Assembly (NCBI GenBank): GCA_036346275.1
Contig: CM070722.1
Coordinates: 24,513,336 to 24,577,335, forward strand
Direction of reading: 5' to 3'
Source: Otatea glauca
Taxonomy: Eukaryota > Streptophyta > Magnoliopsida > Poales > Poaceae
Length of the DNA stretch: 64,000 nt
The notes beneath the pieces were generated by a model. It had not been told where the DNA came from. It did no database searches and saw only the letters and a list, made by a program, of their open reading frames with translations. Made by a program: the position numbers and the translations under genes. Of this stretch, positions 55,242 through 64,000 are shown one piece after another. Position 1 is the first letter of the stretch. Each line of letters begins with the position of its first letter.

Positions 55242-56414
55242 ATGGGGACAGGAAAAACATTGAAGGCGCTGCAGGATAAAATGCAAAGCTATCGGCAAAC
55301 AACGGATAGCTACGAGGCCATAGAAGACTTTGAAGAAATTGAAAAGTTAGGTCAAGGATTCACATCCACTGATTTTCTTGAAGAAGTCGATATAGGTAGC
55401 GGTGATAGGAAAAGACCAACTTTTGTTAGTGCAAATCTAGATGAAAAGTACAAAGAAAGACTAATAAAAATACTTAGAGATTATAAGGATTGTTTCGCTT
55501 GGGAGTATCATGAGATGCCAGGATTAAGCCGTCAACTGGTGGAACATCGGCTACCTATAAAATCGGGCTATCGGCCGTTTAAACAGTATCCCAGGCGTTT
55601 CAATCCAGCCTTGTACGAAGTCATAAAAGAAGAAATAGAACGGTTGTTGGAAGCAAAGTTTATCAGGCCTTGCCGATACGCGGAGTGGGTTTCCAACATC
55701 GTTCCAGTCATGAAGAAAAATGGGAAGCTTCGAGTATGCGTCGACTTTAGAGATTTGAATAAGGCAACGCCGAAGGATGAATACCCGATGCCAATAGCCG
55801 ATATGCTCATCGACGCTGCATCAGGGAACAAGATCATAAGTTTTCTAGATGGTAACACTGGGTATAACCAGATACTCATGGTGGAAGCCGATATACCAAA
55901 GACAGCTTTCAGATGTCCTGGCGCAATAGGATTGTTCGAGTGGACAGTGATGACTTTCGGCTTGAAAAACGCTGGAGCAACGTATCAGCGAGCAATGAAT
56001 CTGATCTTTCACGATTTAATCGGCCATATTGTAGAAATTTATATTGACGATGTAGTGGTAAAATCTGCAGAAGATTTCCAACATCTGGCTGATTTAGAGA
56101 GGGTGTTTAATAACATAAGATCGCATGGTTTGAAGATGAATCCTTACAAGTGTGCGTTCGGCGTGTCGGCTGGACAGATTTTAGGCTTTATGGTACATGA
56201 AAGAGGAATCGAAGTCAGCCAAACGAGGGTCAAGGCCATAGCCAATACTAAACCACCGACATGCAAAAACGAATTACAAAAGTTGATCGGCAAAATTAAC
56301 TATCTCCGTCGGTTCATCTCGAACCTCTCTGGTAGAATTCGTGCTTTTACTCCATTGCTGAAGTTGAAGGACAATGAAGAATTTATATGGGGAGCCGATC
56401 GTGAAAACTTTTAA
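55242..56414 (+). CDS. Element F reverse transcriptase frame (390 aa)
   Basis: All RT blocks are present in one open frame: EGMPGL-like entry (HEMPGLSRQLVEHRLP), FIRPCRYAEWVSNIVPV, LRVCVDFRDLNKATPKDEYP, FLDGNTGYNQI, FGLKNAGATYQRA and the catalytic YIDDVVVKS at about 56043. The thumb and connection follow (LGFMVHERGIE, KLIGKINYLRRFI). It ends in the connection, where the RNase H continues in another frame from 56374. Catalytic residues are intact. Confidence 0.92.
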   Translation: MGTGKTLKALQDKMQSYRQTTDSYEAIEDFEEIEKLGQGFTSTDFLEEVDIGSGDRKRPTFVSANLDEKYKERLIKILRDYKDCFAWEYHEMPGLSRQLVEHRLPIKSGYRPFKQYPRRFNPALYEVIKEEIERLLEAKFIRPCRYAEWVSNIVPVMKKNGKLRVCVDFRDLNKATPKDEYPMPIADMLIDAASGNKIISFLDGNTGYNQILMVEADIPKTAFRCPGAIGLFEWTVMTFGLKNAGATYQRAMNLIFHDLIGHIVEIYIDDVVVKSAEDFQHLADLERVFNNIRSHGLKMNPYKCAFGVSAGQILGFMVHERGIEVSQTRVKAIANTKPPTCKNELQKLIGKINYLRRFISNLSGRIRAFTPLLKLKDNEEFIWGADRENF

Positions 56415-56760
56415 CGAAGTCAAAAGGTATTTGTCCAACCCTCCAGTTTTGGCTGCACCTCAAAAAGGGGTTCCTTTCAGATTATATGTCTCGGCCGAAG
56501 AAGATACTATTGGAGCTGTTTTGGCACAAGAGGTGCATGGTAAAGAGAGGGTTATCTTTTATTTAAGCCGACGGTTCTTTGGGCCTTGAAGTCAGTACCC
56601 TTTATCGAAAAACTATGTTTATCCTTGTACTTCTCGTGCACAAAGCTAAGGCACTACATACTAGCATCGGCTTGTAAGGTCATCTGTAAAACCGATGTTA
56701 TAAAATATATATTGTCAGCTCCAATTCTGCGAGGTCGACTTGGCAAATGGGCTTACGCCT
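56374..56760 (+). pseudogene. Element F first (retroviral-type) RNase H
   Basis: RNase H sequence is readable across two frames: FRLYVSAEEDTIGAVLAQE and IFYLSRRFF to 56589. Then LCLSLYFSCTKLRHYI and KTDVIKYILSAPILRGRLG follow from 56586. The catalytic Asp/Glu pattern is weak, as described for this domain in Tat elements. Confidence 0.8.
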
Positions 56761-57240
56761 TGGTCGAGTTCGACTTATCATATGAATCGGCCAAAGCATT
56801 CAAAGGACAAGTCCTAGCCGATTTTATAACAGGGTATGACACAGTGGCAAACTTAGTCTTGGTAGCACCATGGCAACTGTTCTTTGACGGATCAGTATGC
56901 GGGGAAGGTGATGGTGTCGGTATTGTACTCACCTCACCCAAAGGGCATAACTTTGAATTTGCATTCCGGTTAAATAGCCGATGCTCAAACAATCAGGCCG
57001 AGTACGAAGCGTTACTCAAAGGCTTGCAATTGTTGGAAAATATTGGGGTGAGCGCTGTCGAGGCGTATGGTGATTCAATGTTGGTGGTGCAGCAGATAAA
57101 AGGAGATACCAATGTCGAGATGAAATACTACTAAAGTATTTAGAACAATGTTTAGAGATTATCGGCTCTTTCGCATCATTTTCTATCGGTCATGTTCCTC
57201 GAGAATTGAACGATAGGGCTAATGCTTTAGCTCAGCAAGC
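56761..57240 (+). pseudogene. Element F second, archaeal-type RNase H
   Basis: The catalytic set is the Asp in LFFDGSVCGEG, Glu in NNQAEYEALLKGL, and Asp in AYGDSMLVVQQI. The last Asp in PRELNDRANALAQQ lies in the next frame after a TAA at 57132-57134. It is the domain that replaces the function of the degenerate first RNase H in this lineage. Confidence 0.85.
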
Positions 57241-58198
57241 ATCAGGATACAAAGATTTTGACCAAACTCAGGAGACTGAACTGGTAAATAAGGCAGTTAT
57301 GTGCACGGATATTGCTGATTGGAGAACGCAAATAAAAGATTATTTAGTCGATCCATCCAAGCCGACGGAACGAAAGATACGACAACAGGCGTTGAAATAC
57401 GTTGTTTTGGACGATATACTATATTATCGGACTATGGAAGGTTTGTTGTTGAGATGTCTTGAAACTGAAGAAGCGCGGGTGGCAATGGGTGAAGTACATG
57501 AAGGGATTTGTGGTTCTCATCAATCGGCACATAAGATGAAATGGATGCTCAGACGGACAGGAAATTTTTGGCCGAAGATGCTAGAGGATTGTTTCAAGTA
57601 CTATAAAGGATGTCAAACATGTCAAAAATTTGGCAACATACAACTAGCACCCGCATCGGCTTTACATCCAATTATTAAACCTTGGCCGTTTAGGGGTTGG
57701 GGAATAGATATAATCGGCCAAATATTTCCTGCTTCGAGTAAAGGTCACAAATTTATTTTGGCCGCAACTGATTACTTTTCAAAGTGGGTTGAGGCTATCC
57801 CACTTAAGAAAGTGACTAGTGTTGAGGCAATTAGTTTTGTGAATGAACATATCGTCCATCGGTTTGGAATACCGCAAACAATCACGACCGATCAAGGTAC
57901 GGTATTCATGTCTAACGAATTTCAAGGTTACGCCACAAGTCTAGGGATCAAATTGTTAAACTCTTCGCCATATTACGCTCAGGCTAATGGACAGGCCGAG
58001 TCGTCTAATAAAACACTAATCAAGTTGATCAAAAGAAAAATTGATGAGAAGCCAAGGAATTGGCATTCGACTCTATCGGAGTCACTTTGGGCCTATCGGC
58101 TATCTTATCACAGAGCGACAAAACTTTCACCTTACCAACTGGTGTATGGACAAGAAGCTGTTTTACCTGTAGAGATCAACATTGAGTCGTCTGAATAG
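57206..58198 (+). CDS. Element F integrase, zinc domain and catalytic core (330 aa)
   Basis: The single open frame has HHCC zinc ligands (H in VHEGICGSHQS, then CQTC about 30 residues on). It also has the DDE triad: Asp in GWGIDIIG, Asp in TITTDQGTVF, and Glu in ANGQAESSNKT. The core ends in SPYQLVYGQEAVLPVEI. All catalytic residues are present. The C-terminal part follows after a stop in frame 58213-58575. Confidence 0.92.
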   Translation: MNDRANALAQQASGYKDFDQTQETELVNKAVMCTDIADWRTQIKDYLVDPSKPTERKIRQQALKYVVLDDILYYRTMEGLLLRCLETEEARVAMGEVHEGICGSHQSAHKMKWMLRRTGNFWPKMLEDCFKYYKGCQTCQKFGNIQLAPASALHPIIKPWPFRGWGIDIIGQIFPASSKGHKFILAATDYFSKWVEAIPLKKVTSVEAISFVNEHIVHRFGIPQTITTDQGTVFMSNEFQGYATSLGIKLLNSSPYYAQANGQAESSNKTLIKLIKRKIDEKPRNWHSTLSESLWAYRLSYHRATKLSPYQLVYGQEAVLPVEINIESSE

Positions 58199-58212
58199 CC
58201 GATGAGAATGGT

Positions 58213-58575
58213 TTGTCGGCTCAAGATTACAATGACTTAATGATCGACAGCTTGGATGAGTTAGCTGAGTTACGTCTGTCTACGCTTGATCGGCTTAAGA
58301 AAAATAAGATCAGAGTTGCAAGGGCATACAATAAAAGGGTCATGCCTAAATCTTTCGATCAAGCCGATTTAGTATGGAAAACGATATTGCCTGTTGGGTC
58401 TAAGGATAACCGATTTGGAAAATGGTCACCTACGTGGGAAGGTCCATACAAAATTAATCGGCTAATCGGTGGAAACTCGTACTTACTAGAAACGCTAGAA
58501 GGGTATGTCTTGCCTAAAGCAATTAATGGGAAATATCTAAAGAAATACTATCCTAGCGTTTGGATCGGAGCCTAG
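58213..58575 (+). pseudogene. Element F integrase C-terminal domain
   Basis: It contains KSFDQADLVWKTILP and WSPTWEGPYKINRLIGG (GPY/F type), ending with the pol stop at 58573-58575. It is detached from the core by one in-frame stop at about 58196. No chromodomain. Confidence 0.85.
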
Positions 58576-58646
58576 CCGACTAAAATCTTGTTCAGAGCCA
58601 AGATTAACACGATGCTGTTAATCGGCTGAAAGGATTGCACTCAGAT

Positions 58647-58724
58647 ATAAGCAAAATATAAATCGGTTAAACAGCCGATTAAAACATAAGCAAAACATAA
58701 ATCGGTTAAACAGCCGATTAAAAC
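58647..58724. repeat. Two tandem 39-bp repeats, each with a hairpin
   Basis: Copies at 58647-58685 and 58686-58724 differ by one base. Each contains AATCGG-TTAAACAG-CCGATT, a six-base-pair stem with an eight-base loop. They lie between the pol stop and the 3' end of the antisense gene, where two transcripts would converge. A termination or 3'-end role is possible. Confidence 0.85.
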
Positions 58725-58946
58725 ATGTAAAATTACAAAACATTTAAAGTATAAGCAAGTGTTTTGGAACGACAACAAAGTTTTTACATCCCAGAACCTG
58801 GGAGTCGTGCACCTAAAGCCGATAAAGCTCCAGCAGCCTTGGCTATGGTTTCTTGTACCTCATCCAGAATTCTATCATCTTACAGCCGACTTGCACAGGA
58901 TATGTACAAGTTTGGCGATTGCTCTTTAAAGGTCGCTACTACGATG

Positions 58947-61687
58947 CTATTTCATACGCTCCTTGGCGGCTGAAGAAGTTTTTTCAAAGGAATCTTGGCC
59001 TTCAGCAATGAGCTTCATCATCTTCGATAGTTCTTCTTCAAGAAATCTCTTGGTGGTCTCCAATTTCTGAAGAGAGGTTTTGTTAGCCTTCAGGGGTTCT
59101 ATGGTTGCATCAAATTTCTTCTTCTTTGCCTTTGTCTCTGTAACCATTTTGTCAAGGATCCTCTGATCGGCCTCTTGGGCTATTCTCTTTGCTTTTCTTT
59201 CTTGGGCTGCCTCCACTAAAACCTTCTTTTCGTCTAAATGACATACTTCGAGCAGCGCAGCCATGGCTTCTGGAGGTAGATCAGTTTCAACTGCAGCCAT
59301 GGCGTCTCGAATCGGCTGATTATTATTCAGGATCTCCGATTGGGGGCGCATGACCAAATCAAAGAGCCTGTTGAGGCGCTCTTGCATTCCAGGAGCCGAT
59401 GAGACTGCAGTCGACGCGTCTTTTGAGGCTGAGATGATTTTTTGAATTTCGGAGATGTAATCATCGGCTGCAAAAATCTCTGGATCATCTAAGTCAGATA
59501 GATTAAAGCCAAGGATATTGGTTGGATCGGAAGACTCTGGAGCAGCGGCAGTTGTAGGCGTTGGTGTCAGCTGAGGAAGTGATTCTTTAGCCGATATATT
59601 TGGCAAGCTTGCCAGGATATTGGCTACTTGTGCCGATGCGGTAGGCTGAAAGAACAGAATATAATGAAAACCGATGGATTAAATCAAGGCCGGTAAATTT
59701 TTTGAGATAGAAAAACACCTGAGCAGTAGCCGATCCGTGCGGTGAACTTTCGCCACTTTGTTCCTGTAGCTTGGAAGATTTTTTTCTTGGCGGAACTTTA
59801 GTGGATTTTGATTTCTTCTTCTCTGAAGATCCATCGGCTAGAAAATTAGCTTATGAAAGAATGAAAAGAATGGAAAGGAACAAGAGATGATTGAGCATAA
59901 CTTACTTGGTTGCTGTTGTCTCTCTAAATCAGATAAAGATGGACTTTGAATGCCCAAGGAACCAGAAGTATAGCCAGTAAGTGCAGTTGCCTTGTGTGAT
60001 CGTTTTTCTTTACTAGCTGTAGGAGCTTCGATCGGCTTTTTGCCAGCAGATTTAGTCTGCAAAAGAAAAAAAAGACAACCGATGAGATAAAATCATATGA
60101 GCTATGATAAAGAACAGTTAAAATCGACTAATACCTCGCTAGTAATATTTACAAGACTCGTATTATCATATCCGGAGCTCGATTCATCACTTGAATTGTT
60201 ATCCGAAGATACCATCGGCTCAAGGAGGTCTGGGAAGAGAGCATCAATAATAGCCGATGGGGTACGATCAAGAAGAAGAGCATCCGCGATTGAAGACCAC
60301 CATGCGGAAAATCGGCTAGATCGACGATTATTCAAAACGAAGTGTGGCAAAGATTTGATCTGCAAGTCATCGGCTATTTTCAAAACCATATTGGCTGCAG
60401 CTAAAGATCGTACTCTGGTCCTGGGCTGTACTAAATCAAGGAGTGAAAGGTTGGGGATCATCTGGTCGAAACCCAATTGTCTAGCAAAAATGGAGGGATG
60501 GTAAAACTCATAAGAAGGCTAGAATGTACGGTTTCTTGTGTTAAAGCCGACATGCAAGACACCAGGAGAAATAAAAATTTTAAAGAGATCTAGAGTCGAT
60601 TCAGGCATCTCAGAGCTGTCAGAATCCAGATGAAGGAATGATGGCCATTCAAAATCGGCTGCGCTGGTATAACTGAAGAAGTCTTGTTGGCTAAAATCAT
60701 TATTATCCAAGTTCAGGAAGAAAGATAAATATTTTTTCAGACCAATCGGAGAGATCTTCTTGCTGCCGGAGCACATTATGTATCTTTCACCATAAGATCG
60801 GCTGGCTCTAAATTCTGGTGATGCATTTTCTGGTGTATTTTCGCGAGGAAATGCTGAGTCGTCAGATGGATCCAGTTTGAAAGATCGGCTAAATAAACAG
60901 TACAACCATATCTGGATGAACCAGAGAGGACCACCTACGTTGCCGACGCAAAATTTGGCAAAACCAGTAAAAAGCCGACTCCTAATCACATGCATCATTT
61001 GACAAACTGCTCCAAGGAACATTTTTCCCAACGCTAGCCGACGGCCCTCTACCAACCGCTCTGCCATTAACTGATACACTTGTGTTGGTCCCAAAGAAGC
61101 GCCGCAAAACAAAAATCGGTCTAACCATAAGTTCGAAAAGCAACATGTTCTTAAATCGATACCAGCCCATTTACTTTATTATTGTTATTGATGTACTTGT
61201 GCCAACCTTCTCCTTTGGATTGAATAAGCTTGTATTTCGGTTTGCCCCTAAAAGCCGATATCTGCTCACCGTCTGGCCTAAGACAACACAATTGGGCTAT
61301 GTCCAGGAGGGTTGGGCCGATGGGACCAGTATAGAACAAGAAGGCATTGAAGGTCTCCGACCAGAAGTAACAGGCCGTGGCCACTAAGGGCTCATTGGCT
61401 TCTGGATCGGCTAAAGAGAGAGGGATGCATTCAGCTATACCCATCCTTTCCCACTCCTCTCTTTTCTGGGCAGCCACGCGAATATACCAAGATTTCCATC
61501 CCTTAAGCGCTGTCGGCCATGCTCTGAAGCTTTTTTTCCAGCTCTCTATATTGAATGCAGCAGCCGATAGAGGAAGGCGGGGAATATCCTGGCTAATAAC
61601 CGTACTGGCATCTAGGTTCCTTATCGGACCAAGGAAATACTGATCTTTACTGTTAGGGATCGGAATGAGTACCTGACTCGCGTCCAT
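58947..61687 (-). pseudogene. Element F antisense gene: plant-mobile-domain-like protein with coiled coil, four exons
   Basis: A spliced gene runs opposite to pol. Inferred exons are 61687-60135, 60056-59906, 59837-59719 and 59645-58947. Donors are GAG|GTATTA, CAA|GTAAGT and CAG|GTGTTT; acceptors are TTTTGCAG, TTTTCTAG and TCTTTCAG. All three junctions join in phase. Exon 1 encodes a plant mobile domain (aminotransferase-like, PMD) with YFWSETFNAFLFYTGP, WLDRFLFCGASLGPT, LGKMFLGAV and FYHPSIFARQLGF. Exons 2-3 are Lys/Ser-rich linker; exon 4 has Glu/Lys-rich helices forming a probable coiled coil. One frameshift near 61170 and an in-frame TAG at 60519 disable this copy. ATG 61687 was chosen because TATAAAA lies about 137 bases upstream. 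PMD domains are known in plant regulators and in transposons. Confidence 0.75.
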
Positions 61688-61823
61688 TTCAGCCAATCTT
61701 AGCAAGCCGATTGAAGAAGGGGGATGCAAGCCGATTGATGGAAGCTGAGCAATGGACAAACAAAAGCCGATTGTTGGGATTCAGAGAGCTTGTGCGCGAG
61801 GAATGACCGAGGTGGGGGCCGCG

Positions 61824-61830
61824 TTTTATA
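61824..61830 (-). promoter_or_regulatory. Antisense TATA box (TATAAAA) of the PMD-like gene
   Basis: The minus strand reads GCTATAAAACGCGG, upstream of the first exon and only about 200 bases from the 3' LTR. It suggests that the antisense gene has its own promoter. Confidence 0.6.
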
Positions 61831-62012
61831 GCATGGTGAAAATTTGAAACGGCGGGAAATGAATCTCAAAAGACGCGAGCAGTTAAAACGCACTACCAGC
61901 ATGTCAGAGAATTACGGCGCACATAAAGTAGTAGTTAATGGGTGAAGATCAAACGTCAGCCGATTGAACAAGCCGATAATTGTGATTTTTGACAGATGAC
62001 AAGTCATCTCTC

Positions 62013-62025
62013 AAAAATGGGGGGC
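62013..62025 (+). promoter_or_regulatory. Polypurine tract of element F
   Basis: AAAAATGGGGGGC lies just before the 3' LTR. Confidence 0.85.
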
Positions 62026-62028
62026 ATA

Positions 62029-62684
62029 TGTTTGCACCAAAATTTGGCAAGTTTATCCAAATCAAGCAATAAAATTAAAGATACGGAAACTAACGGAGGA
62101 TTGGAAAGAACTCGAGATATTTGATAACTGCAAGATTTTTAGAGGAAACAATCGTTCAAGATAAGGCCGATACGGACACGGACTTGAAGCGTATTGTAAC
62201 GGGACACTATCGGCCAAGGGTATAAAAGAAGAACCAAAGCGGGCTGCGAAAATCATCATCAACACAATACAATCAATCAGTCTACTTTTTCTACTTTTCC
62301 TGTCAAACCAGGAGTAGCTTCTGTACTTTAGCCTTCGTAATCGATCTTGATCAATAAAGTTGCGTATCGCCGATTGTTGATCTTCGTCAATTACACCCCA
62401 GGTTCGATTTGTTCTGATTTTGTTGCACATCGCCTTCTTCAGAATCGATCTGCCTTTATTCTCTGATTAGCCTTAATCGGCTAGTTAGACTTATCCTGTT
62501 ACCTTGATCTTGATCGGCTTCAAGCTGATTGGATCTAAGCCGATTGATCGTCACGATCGGCTTTGCGTGAATTTTATATTTTACCTTGTCGGTTACAGGT
62601 CAAATCGACTGGCACACTCTTGAACCAGGTGTTCATATGGTGTGTTGCTGTCAGAAACCCTACATTAAATTTTTGACTCCAACA
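62029..62684 (+). repeat. Element F 3' LTR (656 bp)
   Basis: It begins TGTTTGCACC and ends GACTCCAACA. It is about 98% identical to the 5' LTR by eye, with changes mostly C to T or G to A in CG or CNG contexts. Confidence 0.97.
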
Positions 62685-62689
62685 ACTAC
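62685..62689. repeat. Target site duplication of element F (right copy, ACTAC)
   Basis: It is a perfect copy of 51007-51011. Host DNA resumes with ACATGAGCC. Confidence 0.95.
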
Positions 62690-62882
62690 ACATGAGCCAG
62701 ACTCCCAGGTGTACACGCGCAGGACTCCGGAGATTAGCATGCCACAGGCCATGAGATCAGCACAGCATCAATTAAGGATTACTTCCTTCTTTAGCCTAGC
62801 TATCTTTGGCATGTATCTTAACCAATCCTCTATGTACTCTTTATATACATCGGTGGCTGCAATACAACGATTTATTGCGTAA
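62690..62882. other. Host DNA between element F and the minus-strand exon
   Basis: Probable 3' flank of the gene on the right. No other feature is seen. Confidence 0.5.
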
Positions 62883-63930
62883 TTATCTTGTATACTCTAC
62901 GCTTTCACTGTCTTCTTGATTTAACTCTTGGCTTGGAGGACTCGATGGAGAAGCTGGAGGTGTTTGAATGGTGAAAGTTGCCTGTTCTATCTCTGTGGTA
63001 GTGTCATTTGCACAATCTTTTTGAACCATCGGATCTGTCGTTGCCTGATGTGAATTATGCTTCAAGTGTACTTTAGAAAGAGTTGCAGTTCTTCTTTCTT
63101 GAGCTGCTTCTTGCTTCAATTTATTTGCAATCTCATGTTCTTTGTGAGGAATTGGAGATGTCTTTGTTTGAGATGTACTATGATTAGAGCTAGAAGTTGT
63201 AACAAGGGTTCTATTTTGCATGGTTTCTCTAAGAAGTATCTTATCATCTGATCTACTGTCTGGTTTCCTCATTTTCTTTTTAATGATTGGAACTGGGGGG
63301 ATAATGGCAGCTTGTTTCTTGAGATATTGCCAAGTTTTCCTCATAGGCAGGGGGTTTAGGTTCATATCCTGCCACATTGTTGTGATGGACTTCATTGACA
63401 CTACTTGTAACCCCTTGGCCCCCTTGCTGCAAGATAGTTTCTGCCCCTCGATGTACAACTCTTTCAGGCACACTCCTGTTTTCTCGGCAATTAGTTGACA
63501 TCTCTTCATTTAGATCTTTTCTTGCGGGAGAAACTGGTTGCATAGCGCTACTGCTTCCAACTTCTAGTAGATTGCTTGTTTCCTCTAAGCTAGGATTTTT
63601 GCTTTCTCTAGTAAGATCAGCTTTATGGATAAATTCGGCCTCATCGTGATTGCTAATGCTTCTAATGCTTCCTTTCTCTTCTGAACTGCCACTTGCTGTA
63701 TCCGATGCTTTGGCTTCAATCTCTGTGTTGACGTCTGGCTCTAGATAGCAACCTTGTCGCAAAGTCTCGTTGTGCTTTGATCTCAAATCTGAGTCGATCA
63801 AGATCTCGTCAAAATCATAAAACAACTCTGCATTCCCTAGATAGGAAAGCTCACTCTCATACTGGCTTTCACGTAGCGTTTCTTCTATATGACTATCAAT
63901 ATCTGATAGCTCCACGTCTGAGAAGAACAC
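62883..63930 (-). pseudogene. Last exon of an unrecognised acidic plant protein (frame changes inside)
   Basis: The exon begins at an acceptor on the minus strand (TTGAACTAG|GTG at 63931), so earlier exons lie right of the window. It encodes FFSDVELSDIDSHIEET and ELFYDFDEILIDSDL, then a long Ser/Glu-rich region. After a frame change near 63320, it encodes a basic nuclear-signal-like stretch (IIKKKMRKPDSRS) and a Ser/Pro/Thr-rich tail ending at 62883. Acid-rich followed by basic sequence suggests a nuclear protein, possibly a Myb/SANT-type factor of the TRF-like group, but this is a weak guess. The frame change may be a mutation or a missed intron. Confidence 0.5.
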
Positions 63931-64000
63931 CTAGTTCAAGAGCTCACGATGTTCATTATGCACACACAAATAGAATATAATCAGTAAGGTGGCAACAGGT

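Larger units (their letters stand above)
51012..62684 (+). mobile_element. Element F: complete Ty3/gypsy Tat-lineage retrotransposon (11.7 kb)
   Basis: It has two 656-bp LTRs (TGTTTGCACC..CCAACA), a 5-bp target duplication, a primer site, gag, protease, RT, two RNase H domains and integrase. An antisense spliced gene and a polypurine tract complete it. By eye about 13 of 656 LTR positions differ, nearly all C/T or G/A changes. That suggests a fairly recent insertion (well under 1-2 million years at commonly used grass rates; an estimate). Gag, the RNase H region and the antisense gene carry frameshifts, while protease, RT and integrase frames are long. The element is unusually rich in GCCGAT and ATCGGC. 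Confidence 0.95.

Noticed and set aside
60097..60504. Plus-strand 135-aa frame in element F
   Set aside because: It is the antisense shadow of the PMD-like exon, which has splice sites and family motifs.

Overview
The window reads as plant nuclear DNA, most likely from a grass. It has long Ty3/gypsy LTR retrotransposons of the Tekay (chromovirus) and Tat lineages, several hAT and Stowaway-like MITEs, a probable Helitron, and a spliced plant TMEM230-family gene. The species cannot be named from the sequence alone. I saw no rRNA or tRNA gene and no CRISPR array.

Positions 1 to about 41,034 look like one transposon stack with four retrotransposons inside a hAT element. Element A (983-12614, Tekay, + strand) has TG..CA LTRs and a perfect 5-bp duplication, ATTAC. 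It sits inside the 5' LTR of element B (1-982 plus 12620-21856, same superfamily, + strand). B in turn lies inside element C (21857 to about 32289, Tat lineage, + strand), whose 5' part is outside the window. C interrupts the gag of element D (about 32290-39681, Tekay-like, - strand). D interrupts the transposase of a hAT element E (39682 to about 41034, - strand). Only the A-in-B junction has a target duplication visible on both sides. The other levels are inferred from interrupted reading frames.

From 41,035 to about 51,006 the DNA is genic, with a two-exon coding gene for a TMEM230/DUF872 protein on the + strand. Its introns and upstream region hold hAT-like MITEs with clear 8-bp duplications, a Stowaway-like MITE, a GC-rich stretch that may be the first exon, and a 2.3-kb structure bounded by 200-bp inverted repeats. 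A decayed serine-rich coding segment lies at 50.1-51.0 kb on the - strand.

Element F (51012-62684, Tat lineage, + strand) is complete, with two 656-bp LTRs and the duplication ACTAC. Besides gag-pol with two RNase H domains, it carries a four-exon antisense gene with its own TATA box. That gene encodes a plant-mobile-domain-like protein with a coiled-coil tail. Element C carries an analogous but unrelated spliced antisense gene (gypsy-type domain plus coiled coil). F is also strikingly rich in the hexamer GCCGAT and its complement. To the right of F, a - strand exon of an unrecognised acidic plant protein enters from the window edge.

The points I think most deserve attention are these: a chain of adjacent hairpins with compensatory changes in the LTRs of A, B and D; a leader reading frame conserved between A and B; the two spliced antisense genes; and the hexamer enrichment of F.
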